From Cavenderia fasciculata (Eukaryota; Evosea; Eumycetozoa; Acytosteliales; Cavenderiaceae), in contig NW_004457639.1 of assembly GCF_000203815.1 (NCBI RefSeq), positions 806,001 through 870,000 on the forward strand: 64,000 bases of DNA, given 5' to 3'. Within the stretch, counting starts at the first letter, position 1; each line of letters begins with the position of its first letter. A program made the translations under genes and the position numbers. The notes below the pieces were generated by a model. It saw only the letters and a list, made by a program, of their open reading frames with translations, did no database searches and was not told the DNA's origin. Shown here piece by piece: positions 24,885 through 35,737 of this stretch.

Positions 24885-26117
24885 TTAAAGTTTTGAAATA
24901 TTGTTGTTAATATTAGTTTCAGGATATAACATTAAAATTCCATAATCACGAGGATCATTCCAAATTGGTAATTGAGATTGAGATTTGAATTGATTGAGCT
25001 CCGAGGTGGTTGAGAAACGACCGATAGAGGTGAATTCCAATGTTTTGATACCTGGCAACAACGGGAAATGGCATCGGATGGGATCGGTCATTGAGAAACC
25101 TGCAAAAACATAGTTGATGCCTTGAGAATAGAGTTCATTATGAACATGTTGTAAAAGGAATTGAAAGAGTGTGTCACTCTGCTCCTTGTCTTGACCAATC
25201 GAATAGCAACAAAAGAGTTGACGATGTCTTTGTACCTGTTGCAAACGATTCTTGAGTGTAAAGATTAGGTCTTGATTCCAAACTGATATCGATGCTTCGT
25301 ATAAATATCCATCTACAGTGGTGGCAGTGGCTACATAGGTCGACTCTAAATACTTTTCATTGTCTTGAAGGATATGTCCAAAATCAGAGGGAATAAAGTT
25401 GTACTGTTGGAATGCATTGGTCCAACGTTCTTTAATCTCTTGATTGTGATAGATCTTGGTGACACGTGGTGCTTGCAAATAAGTGTTGGAGTTCAATGGA
25501 ATGACACGAACTTGATGATCAAGTTTCCATGCCATTTGGCATTGATCGTATTGAGGATACATTTCAAAGTTTGATGTTGCCTTTGTGATGGGTACGTTGT
25601 TCTTGGAGGTTGATAGTACCAATAGGTTGGGGCGTTGGTCTTGCACAACCATCTGATGCATGTTTCTAAAAAACATGTTGGAAATGGAGTGACCGCGGTA
25701 CTCGGGATGCACATTAATGTCAAACATATAGTAGAGAGTCTTGATCTGGCCACACACAATCACATCCTTGATGTTGCAGGCGTAGGCCCCAATAGTCTGA
25801 CGACGGTCTCGGTCTTCGGCTACCACCACCTTGGAAAACTTGGTCAACGACGGACGGATGGAATAATCGATGGGGTGAGACATCCCCTCCAACAAATTGA
25901 AATTATAAGATTGTGGTAATCTTGGAATTGTTGTAATTGCTTCCATATCTTGTTCACTTTTAAATTCTCTTAATATAAATCTATTAAGATTAAGATTAAG
26001 ATTATTATTCTTATTATTATTATTAATAATAGTATTACTATTTTTAGATGGAATTATAATATTATTACTAGCAACTGATGTTGAAATGATTGGTTGTTGA
26101 TTTGAAAACATCATCAT
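24885..26117 (-). CDS. GNAT-type N-acetyltransferase, possibly HLS1-like
   Basis: This single exon of 410 codons begins at the first of three consecutive ATGs. After an Asn-rich N-terminus, residues about 45-190 show the GNAT fold: the acceptor-side strand KVVVAEDRDRRQTIGAY, strand 4 MFDINVHPEYRGHSISNMFF with an R-x-x-G-x-S type acetyl-CoA loop, and a third motif LLVLSTSKNNVPITKATSNF. The C-terminal half is a second mixed alpha/beta domain that I do not recognise. A two-domain GNAT of this length resembles plant HOOKLESS1-like proteins, but this is only a suggestion. The acetyl-CoA loop is slightly degenerate (canonical Q/R-x-x-G-x-G/A). Confidence 0.65.
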   Translation of the reverse strand: MMMFSNQQPIISTSVASNNIIIPSKNSNTIINNNNKNNNLNLNLNRFILREFKSEQDMEAITTIPRLPQSYNFNLLEGMSHPIDYSIRPSLTKFSKVVVAEDRDRRQTIGAYACNIKDVIVCGQIKTLYYMFDINVHPEYRGHSISNMFFRNMHQMVVQDQRPNLLVLSTSKNNVPITKATSNFEMYPQYDQCQMAWKLDHQVRVIPLNSNTYLQAPRVTKIYHNQEIKERWTNAFQQYNFIPSDFGHILQDNEKYLESTYVATATTVDGYLYEASISVWNQDLIFTLKNRLQQVQRHRQLFCCYSIGQDKEQSDTLFQFLLQHVHNELYSQGINYVFAGFSMTDPIRCHFPLLPGIKTLEFTSIGRFSTTSELNQFKSQSQLPIWNDPRDYGILMLYPETNINNNISKL

Positions 26118-27069
26118 TGTAATAAGATATATACTATAGGTTATATACTATATTATTTGGTTGGTGATTAGATGGAGATAAAGATATCAAATGATTGTGC
26201 ACTGTACTGTTTGTCGACAATACTACTACTACTATAGCAGTCATAGGAAGGTATGGTCCTACCATCACCCACCCTCGGTGTCCAATATGGCATACCTTTA
26301 AATTAGCCGGGTTGGGTGCATCGACGTCGAGCACCTGTAATTATCCAATAAACATGTAGTAGTGTGACTACTAAGTATTATACTTATTCTCCAATGAATG
26401 TAGTCTAGCGAAGCGCGTGTAGATAGGTAATAAAGAGAGGGGTGGGGAGGGTCCCTCTATTGATGCGAGTGTATACATTGTTTCTTCTCTCCAACCGTTG
26501 ACCATCCCCCATTATTATTCCCCAAGCAACCCTTTTTAATTGAATAAACAAGTTGCTTGATAGATAAGCATAGTCTCGTCTCATCTAGACGCCCTATCCC
26601 ATCCTATGAATGAACCAAACCATCTGATGAAATCATTCATTTCATTTCAAATAAACCACTTTTAAATATATATATATCTACATCTTTAGTGTCGCTACTA
26701 CGATAATAGTAAACATATTAATGTTTAAAAGAGGGGGGAATATGAAGAGACAGAGATACAATCTCCTCTAACACATGAATGAAAAGTAAATAATGAATGA
26801 TGGTTCCCAAACAGACCACCAACATTAATAAGCGACTTTTAACTTTGAAAAACACACTAAAAATTAAAAACCTTGTGATGAATGAATGAAGTACTTGACT
26901 GTGAGTGTTAAATTCTTTCATTATTGTCTCTTCATTGTTGAACCTGCAGATTGATCATCATCATCATCATCACCATCATTCACTACTACACCACCTACTA
27001 CAGTTCATTTCATAGTAGGAATTATAGCGACAAACGATTAGTATAGATTCGATTGATTGATAGAGCAAG
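26118..27069. other. Divergent intergenic region with a GC-richer hairpin
   Basis: This region separates the GNAT gene (minus) and CPSF2 (plus). Positions 26200-26460 are clearly less AT-rich than their surroundings and contain a near-perfect palindrome at 26315-26335 (GGTGCATCGACGTCGAGCACC). On the minus strand this segment is bounded by ATTACAG and GTATGCC, like a small internal exon. The rest is ordinary AT-rich promoter-like DNA. Confidence 0.45.
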
Positions 27070-29769
27070 ATGACATCAGTGATCAAGTTTACACCACTGT
27101 GTGGCGGAGCAGGACAAATAACTCCACCATGTTATCTACTAGAGATTGATAACTTTTGTATACTATTAGATTGTGGATGGAATGCAAAGTTGGATATATC
27201 ACTATTAGATGAATTGAAAAAGTATGTAAAACAAACAAAGATAGATAAGTATGACGATCATTGACGCTAATGTATATTATATTACTTTTAGAGTGGCAAA
27301 TAAAGTAGATGCAATATTATTAACTTATCCAGATACAGAACATATTGGAGCGTTACCATATGCAATTGGCAAGTTGGGATTGACAGGAAAGATATATGGG
27401 ACTACACCAATTCACAAGATGGGTCAAATCTTTATGTATGACTTGTACACGAGTAGAATGGCACAAGAGGAATTTGATCGATTCGATCTTGACGAGGTCG
27501 ATATGTGCTTTGATCAATCTCGATTCAAAGAACTCTCCTATTCACAGCACTACGAGATACCCGATAGCGACGGCATCATTATCACCCCGTATCTAGCCGG
27601 TCATATGGTGGGTGGGTCGGTATGGCGTATTGCCAAAGAGAGCGATGTCATTGTCTATGCCGTCGATATTAACCATCGTCGTGAATCCCATCTTGAAGGG
27701 TTCCTTCAGAATGGTCTTCTTTCACCCGAGTTGGCCAAGCCCACTCATTTGATCACCGACGCACTTCACATTTTGGATCCTCCACCTCAGAAAAAGGCAG
27801 ACAAGGATACAGCCATGTTGGCACAGCTACGCAAGTCGCTTCGAGACGGTGGCAACATTTTGGTGGCTACCGATACTGCCGGACGTGTTCTCGAGCTCCT
27901 CCTCACCATCGACCAGTACTGGTCGCAGCATAGACTGGGGTCGGCCTATTCAGTCGTATTTTTCAACAGTGTCACCTACTATGTAAGAGAGTTTGCAAAG
28001 TCTCAATTAGAATTCATGTCTACTGCTGCATCTAGTAAATTTGAACAAAAAAATGAAAATATATTTAATTTTAGGTAAATAGATAAAGAACAAAAGAACA
28101 AAAGAAAAAGAGATAAATAACATTTATTAATTTTTTTCTTTCTTTTTAATTTGTAGAAATATTAAAATTTGTAATTCATTTAAACAATTGGAAGAATTAC
28201 CAAATTTAACAAGAAATTATGTTGTTTTGGCAAGTTCAAAAGATTTGGAAACTGGATTTGCAAAAGATTTATTTATTCAATGGGCAAATGATCCCAAAAA
28301 TATGGTCATGTTGACCGACAACATGGACGAGGGAACATTGGGAGACCAACTATCAAAATGTCAATCTGGCATTGACTCTATACAAGTGACACATGGAAAA
28401 CGTGTGGAATTGGAGGGCGAGGAACTTCGAGAATACGAAGAAACCATCCAAAGAAAAAAAGATGAAGAAAAAAGATTGGAAGAAGAAAAACGTTTACAAG
28501 AGGAAAAAGCAAATCGAAAAGAAAGAATGGATGTTGATGATCAAGAAGAATTAATTACAAAAAAAAATCCTCTCCTAAATAGATTTGATATGCATGTAAG
28601 TAAACAAACAAATATTAAAAACAAAAATATAAATACTAAAATACATTATTTATTTATATTTAGAGATCAGATTTTATAAATGAACATTATATTCCAATGT
28701 TTCCATTTACAGAACCAATTGTAAAATGGGATGAATATGGTGAACAAGATGAAGAATTATTAAACATTGCCAAGGAATTAAAGGATCAAAAAGACAAGGA
28801 AATGAAGGATGATGTAGTAATGGAAGAAGAAAATAAACAAGAAGAAGAAGAAACAAAACCAAAGAAAATAGTCACTTTTAATACAATGGTAAAGAAAAGA
28901 AAAGAAAGAAATATGAATCATATTATTTCAAAATACTTATTTATTTATTTATTATTATATATTTTTAGGTAAAAGTTAATTGTTCAGTAACAAGATTTGA
29001 TTATCAAGGATGTTCTGATGGTCAATCATTAAAAACAATTATTCAAAAAATTGCACCAACCAATTTGATTCTGGTTAGAGGTAATCAACAATGTGTCGAT
29101 GAATTGTTGGATTTTGCTAAAAAGAGTTTGCGTGTCAAAGGATTATTTTCACCAGCAATCAGTAATCAAATCGATCTTACCTCTGAAACTCATGTATATA
29201 AAATTATATTAAAGGATTCTTTAATTAAATCATTAAATACTTCAAAAGTATGTAGAAACAAAAAATAGATCAAACAGAAATCATTATAATTATTGACATT
29301 AATATTATTATTATTTTAGCTTATGGATTATGAAATTGCATATATTGAAGCTAAAGTTCATATTGAAGATATAATATTAAATGGAGCAACTAATGCAGCT
29401 ACTCCACTTGCTATTACTAGCCCAACTACATCAACAGCGATTACTACAACAAATGATAGCAAGGCATTGACAGTTGTACAACCAAAGGAAAAGAAAATCA
29501 TACCATTGTTGGATATTATGCCAGTGGAAGAATCAAAAGGACACAATGTATCGTTTGTTGGTGATGTCAAATTATCAGAGTTTAAGGATGTATTGACACG
29601 AGAAGGATTCCAAGTTCAATTCGATAAGGGTATCCTTTCATGTAATGGTTTGGTTTATCTGTGGCGTGAAGAGGTCGATGGAAATTCTTGTATAAATATC
29701 GATGGTGTCATGTCTGAAGAATATTATTTGGTCAAGGAATTATTATATAGTCAATTCAAGATATTATAA
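27070..29769 (+). CDS. cpsf2: Cleavage and polyadenylation specificity factor subunit 2 (CPSF100)
   Basis: Six exons (27070-27221, 27292-28074, 28157-28595, 28664-28888, 28969-29247, 29320-29769) give 775 residues, against about 780 in animals. The N-terminal metallo-beta-lactamase/beta-CASP fold is clear, with [20 protein letters not shown]-like YLAGHMVGG and [15 protein letters not shown]. As in other CPSF100 proteins, the HxHxDH metal site of the nuclease CPSF73 is absent, so this subunit is the catalytically inactive partner. An acidic Lys/Glu-rich insert follows, and then the conserved [15 protein letters not shown] and C-terminal domains. The product works in the nuclear pre-mRNA 3'-end processing complex. 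All introns have consensus borders and preserve frame. Confidence 0.95.
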
Positions 29770-30026
29770 AGCATCCAAGATGTCCAACCAACCAAAAATA
29801 ATAATAATGATATAATAATAAATCAACCAAGTGAATATTATTATTATATTGCTCCTCCTACTACTACTACTATTATAATGTTGTTTTTTGAAAAAGTGTT
29901 TATATAATCGTTTTATTCCTCTTAGGGTAAGGACATCGAATCATCATCATATTAAAAGTGATTCCACCCTTCATTATGTACCATCATCGTCCCCTAAACT
30001 CGCTAAATAAATGTGAATAATGATAA

Positions 30027-30356
30027 TTAATATGATTCCCTTGTTTTATATCTCTCTCTTTTCGTCGTTTTAGAGTTTCTCATACCAAAACATTCAAACA
30101 AGAATGGTAAAGAGTTGATTGTTCTATTATTGGTTCTTTTAATATTTGAATTGTTGTTTCCACCATTTGTCAATGCAGCTGTAGATGATGATAATAACGA
30201 TGGTAACGATGTTGTCGATGTAAATGTCGATGATGTCGTGTTGTTGTTGAAACTATTGCTATTTATACATGATGTGCTAAACGTTGCTCTCGTGATACAA
30301 CCGCTGCTACTATTTTTCGATATCGTTCTAAATATTGCTCTACTAATATTGTTCAT
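30027..30356 (-). CDS. Small probable mitochondrial protein, weakly bTHX-like
   Basis: This frame of 109 residues starts at the ATG at 30356; a longer frame would need a TTG. Residues 1-30 (MNNISRAIFRTISKN...RATFSTSC) form an Arg/Ser-rich amphipathic leader, typical for mitochondrial import. The middle is a Ser/Thr/Asn spacer. The last residues, FGMRNSKTTKRERYKTRESY, loosely recall the basic bTHX (S31) small-subunit ribosomal peptide (GRGDKKTKxGKRxxxSYG), but the match is short. Alternatively a GTATGA donor inside the TTTGGTATGAG of the last segment and a TTTATTTAG acceptor near 30016 could replace this tail. Function is therefore open. Confidence 0.4.
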   Translation of the reverse strand: MNNISRAIFRTISKNSSSGCITRATFSTSCINSNSFNNNTTSSTFTSTTSLPSLLSSSTAALTNGGNNNSNIKRTNNRTINSLPFLFECFGMRNSKTTKRERYKTRESY

Positions 30357-30627
30357 TTTATTTATGTCTATTGTTATTAAGGAAAAAAAAGACCTATGCA
30401 ATGAATGATCAGCAATCTTTCGTCTGATCAAACACTTTCGCTTTGAAAAGTACAAATCGATTTTTTGATATTTTTTGTTTTTCTCAACCAGAAAAGAATA
30501 ACAATATTAGTGGAAGGTGTAACATGGATCAATCAGTAGATTCATTCATTCATTAATTATTATACAAGTAATAAATAGCGCATCAAGAAGTAAATCCCAT
30601 TTATTATAATTATTAATATTATTAATA

Positions 30628-31633
30628 TTATTTAAGTGATCTCTTTTTTGTACAATCTGGGCAATACCATTTACCTTTGGGTGGTTGAGTAAGTCCAACA
30701 CATTCAAAATGGAACCATTCAATCTTACACTAATAAAATAGAAATTATTAATAAGGTTTGTTTTTGGATGGCTTATCATTTGTTTGATACATACTCCAGA
30801 ACTTTCACATTCAATCATTTCACCAAAAGATACACGTCCACAAATACAATAAGTTGGTTCATTTGGATCGATTGCCATGTCCAACTCACTTGAACTTGCC
30901 ATCTTTGGATCTGGAATAACAATTTCTGCTTGTGATTTTTTACGGCTAAGCGTAGAAGATGATTTTCCTTTCTTTGGAGTATCTGCTGTAATAGATGATT
31001 TTTTCTCTATTTTTAAACATGAATAAATAGATTGGTTAATAATAATTATATTCACCATCTTTTCAGCAGATATATATTTTGATACAAACTTTTCTTATCA
31101 TCTTCAGCTTCTTCAATCTCTGTTTCAAATTTTTTAAGTTCTGTATCCAATTTTCTAATATATCTATCAATCTTTTAATAATCAAACATTCCGCATTAGT
31201 ATACATTGTTTCACATGTAGTTATATTTATTCCACACCAATACTTACAAGTTCATATGACTGATTTGATAATTCCACTTTTTCATCTGCATACTCTAGTA
31301 TCATCTTTATATCATTCTTTAGAGACTTTGAACTCTTTTCATTCAATAGTTCTTGTGCTGCTTTTCGACCTGAAGGTGTTGTTGCCAATAGATTTGCTTT
31401 TAATGTCTCTATCTTGTCTACGACCTCTATTGAATCGAATTCATCAACAACATCGAAATAGTAATAGTATGTCTGTGTTAGTTAATGTAATGGTTTTTTT
31501 GAAAGATAAGATTCAACATACCTCCTGATCTATAATCTAGTTCTTTTATTAATGCTAAAGATCTATTTAATTCTGTTGGAGCTGTAGAGATACTCTCCAA
31601 ATAGTTTTCAAGATATGTTCCCTGACCTTGCAT
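30628..31633 (-). CDS. ING family PHD-finger chromatin protein
   Basis: Five exons (31633-31522, 31426-31248, 31171-31090, 31006-30795, 30729-30628) give 228 residues. The N-terminus [20 protein letters not shown] and the following coiled coil up to [20 protein letters not shown] match the ING domain. The C-terminal PHD finger starts at [16 protein letters not shown], is split by an intron after ESSG, and resumes [20 protein letters not shown], with all eight C4HC3 ligands present. ING proteins read H3K4me3 and recruit histone acetyltransferase or deacetylase complexes. The protein ends in a short basic tail, KKRSLK. The first intron is best read as 31521-31427, because an earlier AG would shift the frame. 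Confidence 0.88.
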
Positions 31634-32139
31634 TTTGTATGTATGTATATATGTATATTATATTGTTTTGTTATTATTTACAGGTAAAAGTATATTATAT
31701 TGAATACTTTTATTATTATTATATCATATTAATATTAGTAAAGATAATGATTCTTCTCATTCATTAAAGAGAACAAGTACTTAAAATTCATTAATTTAAT
31801 TCTTTTTTTTTTTTTTTCCCTCCCAACTGATCTTCAAAACTTCAATGTTTACCATTCATTAGTATTACTACTACTACTACATTTTATACATTTCTTAAAA
31901 GTTTATCACCGATGGAATAGAATATATTCTAAAGAAAGATATTATATACATGATAAAAGATCAAAATAAATTTATGTTGTTGCTCTTATTCCAAAAAATT
32001 TCGCAATGATAATAATATCCTGACATCATCAAGATATCAATTAAATTAGGTCTATTCTTATTAATATTTCATTCATTCATATTATCACAAACAAATAGAA
32101 CATTATAACAGTGTAATTATATACATTTAAAAAAAGATA
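31634..32139. promoter_or_regulatory. Divergent promoter region
   Basis: This AT-rich region lies between the ING gene (minus) and the GNAT gene (plus). It contains a run of 15 T at about 31804 and (TAC)n repeats. No coding frame is present. Confidence 0.45.
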
Positions 32140-32781
32140 ATGTTTCAATCATACGCAAATCAAAATCAAACAACTCCAACATTCAAAACAAAGAGACTTT
32201 TGTTGGAACCATTCACCTTTGATGCAACCAAAGCTTTGAATCAAGAAGAAGATGGTACGACGAAGACATCTTGGAGGGACGAATCATTTAATAAAGAGGA
32301 ATGGGAGACAATAGAAGAATTGGCTGGTGATGCAAAGGTGGCAATGACTACTCAATTTATTCCTCATCCTTATCCAACAGGTGCTTCAAAAAGTTGGATT
32401 GCATCACAACAAAAGGCATGGTCAACAGGTACAGATATGACATTGGCCATTAAATTAATTGAACAAGGTCCAACAAAAAGTAAAATAATAGGTGTAATAT
32501 CAATAATGAGTGATATTTATAATGGTACAAATATATTAAAGTTGGGGTATTGGATTGGTTCACCCTATTGGAACAATGGGTATGCCACCGAGGCATCATT
32601 GGTCATTGTCGACTTTGTATTCAACACACTCAATATTTCTTGTTTGTGGGCTTCTTGTATGAGCCACAATATTGGATCGGAAAGAGTATTCCAAAAGATT
32701 GGAATGAAATATCAATACTCTCAACCTTTGGTCATTAGAGGTCAACCAATCGATTGTAAATTTTATAATATAACTAAATAA
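32140..32781 (+). CDS. GNAT acetyltransferase, RimJ/RimL-like (Acetyltransf_3)
   Basis: This single-exon gene encodes 213 residues. It shows the order typical of the RimJ/RimL branch: TKRLLLEPFT at the N-terminus, a central strand SKIIGVISIMSD, then LGYWIGSPYWNNGYATEASL carrying the acetyl-CoA loop, and finally SHNIGSERVFQKIGMKY. Proteins of this type transfer acetyl groups to N-termini or small amines, and the substrate cannot be predicted. The lack of introns and the bacterial-style motif order make acquisition from bacteria possible, although many dictyostelid genes lack introns. The 3' end is only 41 bp from the convergent gene at 32823. Confidence 0.8.
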   Translation: MFQSYANQNQTTPTFKTKRLLLEPFTFDATKALNQEEDGTTKTSWRDESFNKEEWETIEELAGDAKVAMTTQFIPHPYPTGASKSWIASQQKAWSTGTDMTLAIKLIEQGPTKSKIIGVISIMSDIYNGTNILKLGYWIGSPYWNNGYATEASLVIVDFVFNTLNISCLWASCMSHNIGSERVFQKIGMKYQYSQPLVIRGQPIDCKFYNITK

Positions 32782-32822
32782 AAAGATAATAATATCTTTT
32801 TTCAATGTATTAATCTAATCTA

Positions 32823-33397
32823 CTATAGTTGAACAAATAAAGTTTGACCATTAAAATATTCCAAATACTTTTTTGAATTTTTCAGATAGAGATGAATCAA
32901 GTATTCTTTGTTGACAAGGGAATAATCTGTAATTTGAGAAGTATCAAAGAAGTAAATCCAAGGTCTATTAAATCTATAAATTCTTGATGTACATTCATAT
33001 TCCAATTGATTTGTTTTTTTAATGTTTCCCATTCCAACATTTGTTTTGGTTCAAATTCAAAACCATCCAAGAATAATAAACTCAAGTTGTGGAGTCTTGT
33101 ATCCTTTCCAAATATAAATCTAAAAACTGCTTTTTCAAATTGAAATGATACCTCTGACAATATTGATAGTTCCCTTTTCTTGATTCTCCTTTCAATTATA
33201 TTGACATCTTCATAAAGGTGATTCAAAGTTTCTTTGCATTTGGGTACCGCCAATTTATACTTTAATTCCTTTAAATCTTTTAGTTTTGTCAATTTTTGAT
33301 GCAATGCATTAATTTCCATCATCAATAATTCAATCCAAGTCATATCGAAACCATTCATTTGATTGTCAATTGGATAAATTTGATTGGCAGAGTTCAT
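32823..33397 (-). CDS. Hypothetical protein with apparent frameshift at a poly-A run
   Basis: From the ATG at 33397 the frame reads as a charged helical protein (NALHQKLTKLKDLKELKYKL, FQFEKAVFRFIFGKD) and then stops at 32897. The last 21 residues of this frame look unlike the rest. A second frame, entered at the run of seven A (complement of 33014-33020), continues with well-formed sequence (RPWIYFFDTSQITDYSLVNK) to a stop at 32823, giving about 190 residues. The simplest reading is one A missing from the run, by sequencing error or a genuine mutation. No intron with GT..AG borders of the right phase is visible there. I do not recognise the family. It lies 39 bp upstream of the start of the next minus-strand gene's 3' end. 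Confidence 0.55.
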
Positions 33398-33436
33398 GAT
33401 TGATAGATTGTTTACTGGAGCTATTACTATTACTGG

Positions 33437-35098
33437 CTATTTATTTAGAATGATTAAACTAACAACTACACCTATACTACCAAATAATTTTAATAAAAGG
33501 TTGACTGGATAGAATGTCTTTCTTCGTTCTTCATAAGTAGCTTTAATAAACTTTGGAATGACCAAGTTTAATACAAAAGCACCCAACCAATTTAATACTA
33601 CACGTGTCAATGTTAACTCTAAATATACAAGTGTTAAATCATACTGTATAGCCAAATAAAAATAAATCTATAATAGAGAGAGAAAAGATTAGATTTTGAT
33701 TTGATTAAAATAAAATAAATAATCTTTGATTTATATTTCTCTATTATAATTTACATACAATTGCACGAGCATTAATAAGTAAACGATAAAAGAATAATGT
33801 TACAAGATTAGTTTCTTTCCAAGTGGCTTTAACAGCTTCCCAGAGTGTTTCTTTGGAATCTTGTTCTGGGAGTAAGAGGTGTTTGAGAGGTTTGATAAGA
33901 TCAATGACCAACATGAAAAAGAATAAATAGAATGGAAGGAGAATTTGATCGATTGAATTGTAACCATATGCATTGACACGGAATTGATTGTCATAATATA
34001 AAGAGGTTTCCATCCACAATCCATTAGCAACTGATAATAGAATCATTGGTATAAATACTCTTAAACTTCTTGCAAATAATGGTATAACTTTTGTTTTCCA
34101 ATCTTGTTTGTTGTTTTGATTCGACTCTTCTTCTTCTTCTTTTGGAATAAGATGATCTTTTTCTTGTTGTTGTAGTATTGGTGAAATCATTGTGTCTGGA
34201 CTATCAATACTACTAGTATCACTTTCATTTATACGATGATTTAATTTGTTTCCACCTCTTATATTATTATTATTATTATTTTGATTATTACTGTCATATT
34301 GATTGATTTGATTTTCTTCATCTATTAATTTCTTATCTTCTGCAATTTCACCTTCTTTTTGTTGTTGATCCTCTATTTGTTCATGTTGATCCTTTTTTCC
34401 ATAGAGAAAGCTAAACCATTCCTTTTTGCCAGCTACCTCTTTCTTGGGTGTCACTTCAATGACGCTTAGTAGAGATCCAGCAATACCAAATAAATAGATG
34501 AGTGGTGGAATAGGTTGATTAATAGGCTCACCAAACAACTTGTTCAAAGGATTAATTAAAAACGTTGATGATAATGCCGATATGACAAGGAATAATAATC
34601 CTAATGGTTCTTTATACAACATTACTTCTCCATTATAATAAACTAGAAAAATTCAAAAAAGAAAACTAAGTATTGATACATTCTTCTTATTCTTGATCAA
34701 ATTTTGTTCTTACTAATATTAACTAAACCATTAACAAGCAGAAATGGATGTAAAGCAATTGATTGAAACATTGAGAATGGTCCTTGTGATTTACATTCGA
34801 CGACTGTGCAATTGGCAGGTGTACAGTTTTCAATCTTTCCTTGTATATCGGTCTCTTTGTAGCAAGGTACCTTTAGATTGTCGATATAGATGGCACCTGA
34901 TATCGATGTAGGCAATGCTAGTTGTAGTATACCCATAATGATAAACATCTGCAGTGCAGTCATCAGACACAACCCTATCATCATGTGTCTAGGGCTGTGC
35001 TTAAAGTTGACTCTGCTACATCTCTGTCCAAAGCTATCACCAACCACAGACATTCCTTGTGCTAATAGCACAATCCCGAAATTTGGTTTACTTGACAT
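33437..35098 (-). CDS. Multi-pass membrane protein, unknown family
   Basis: Three exons (35098-34714, 34642-33759, 33667-33437) join in phases 1 and 0 for 499 residues. Hydrophobic segments occur at about residues 40-65 (MMIGLCLMTALQMFIIMGIL), after the second exon start (LGLLFLVISALSSTFLI), around IPPLIYLFGIAGSLLSV, in MILLSVANGLWM, in LPFYLFFFMLVIDLI and twice near the C-terminus. A long Gln/Asn/Glu-rich loop interrupts the middle (about 230-320). A Cys-rich segment after the first helices (CYKETDIQGKIENCTPANCT) could be a lumenal loop with disulfides. Transporter-like topology is evident, but I recognise no family signature. Confidence 0.65.
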
Positions 35099-35737
35099 TA
35101 TAATCTATCTATCTATCTAGCTATCAACTACTACTATGTATATAAAATGACTAATAACTTTTTAGAATATAAGAATAATAAACATAAACTTTATTATTTT
35201 TAGAGGGAGAGGGGTTGTTGTTTAAATTAAATTTTTGTTGTTTCAATTTTGGTATTACCGATTCCTTTTCGGGAATTCATTCCTATGATTGTTCTTCCAT
35301 TATTTTAGTGCTCATCTTGTGAAAATTTAAGGTGCTTTTAGTTGTGACGATTCCGATAATAAAAATGGAGTATTATCATGATTGTATAATTTACTGTTAT
35401 AATGTGCACACAAAATAATATATAAACATTTTCGTGCACCTTGGAAATATTTAATTATTATTTCTATATACAAAGATTTATTTTGTAATATGTTGTTTTT
35501 CTTTTTAAAAATAGTCTGAGTGTGATAAGAAGGAGATTATCAATCTGCTCATCTTATTTCTTCCTTTTTTGCCCTCAAAGGGAATCGGCCGCCAAACCAC
35601 GTGGCTCTCTCGTTCAAAGCCCTTTGCGATTTTTTTTTAAAGAAATTCATTTTTTTTTTGATGGAGAGCCTCTCTTGGGCATATGGATAACAGCACGATG
35701 TGTGGCCACATTCATTGCCAATACAAATTTTGAGGAG
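35099..35737. promoter_or_regulatory. Divergent promoter region
   Basis: This region lies between the membrane protein gene (minus) and the DNase II-like gene (plus). A segment at about 35570-35640 is less AT-rich and extends an open frame upstream of the chosen ATG, but that frame starts without a signal peptide and is rejected as coding. Confidence 0.45.

Noticed and set aside
35522-35737. Upstream extension of the DNase II-like frame
   Set aside because: It lacks a credible start, and the internal ATG at 35738 opens a clean signal peptide.
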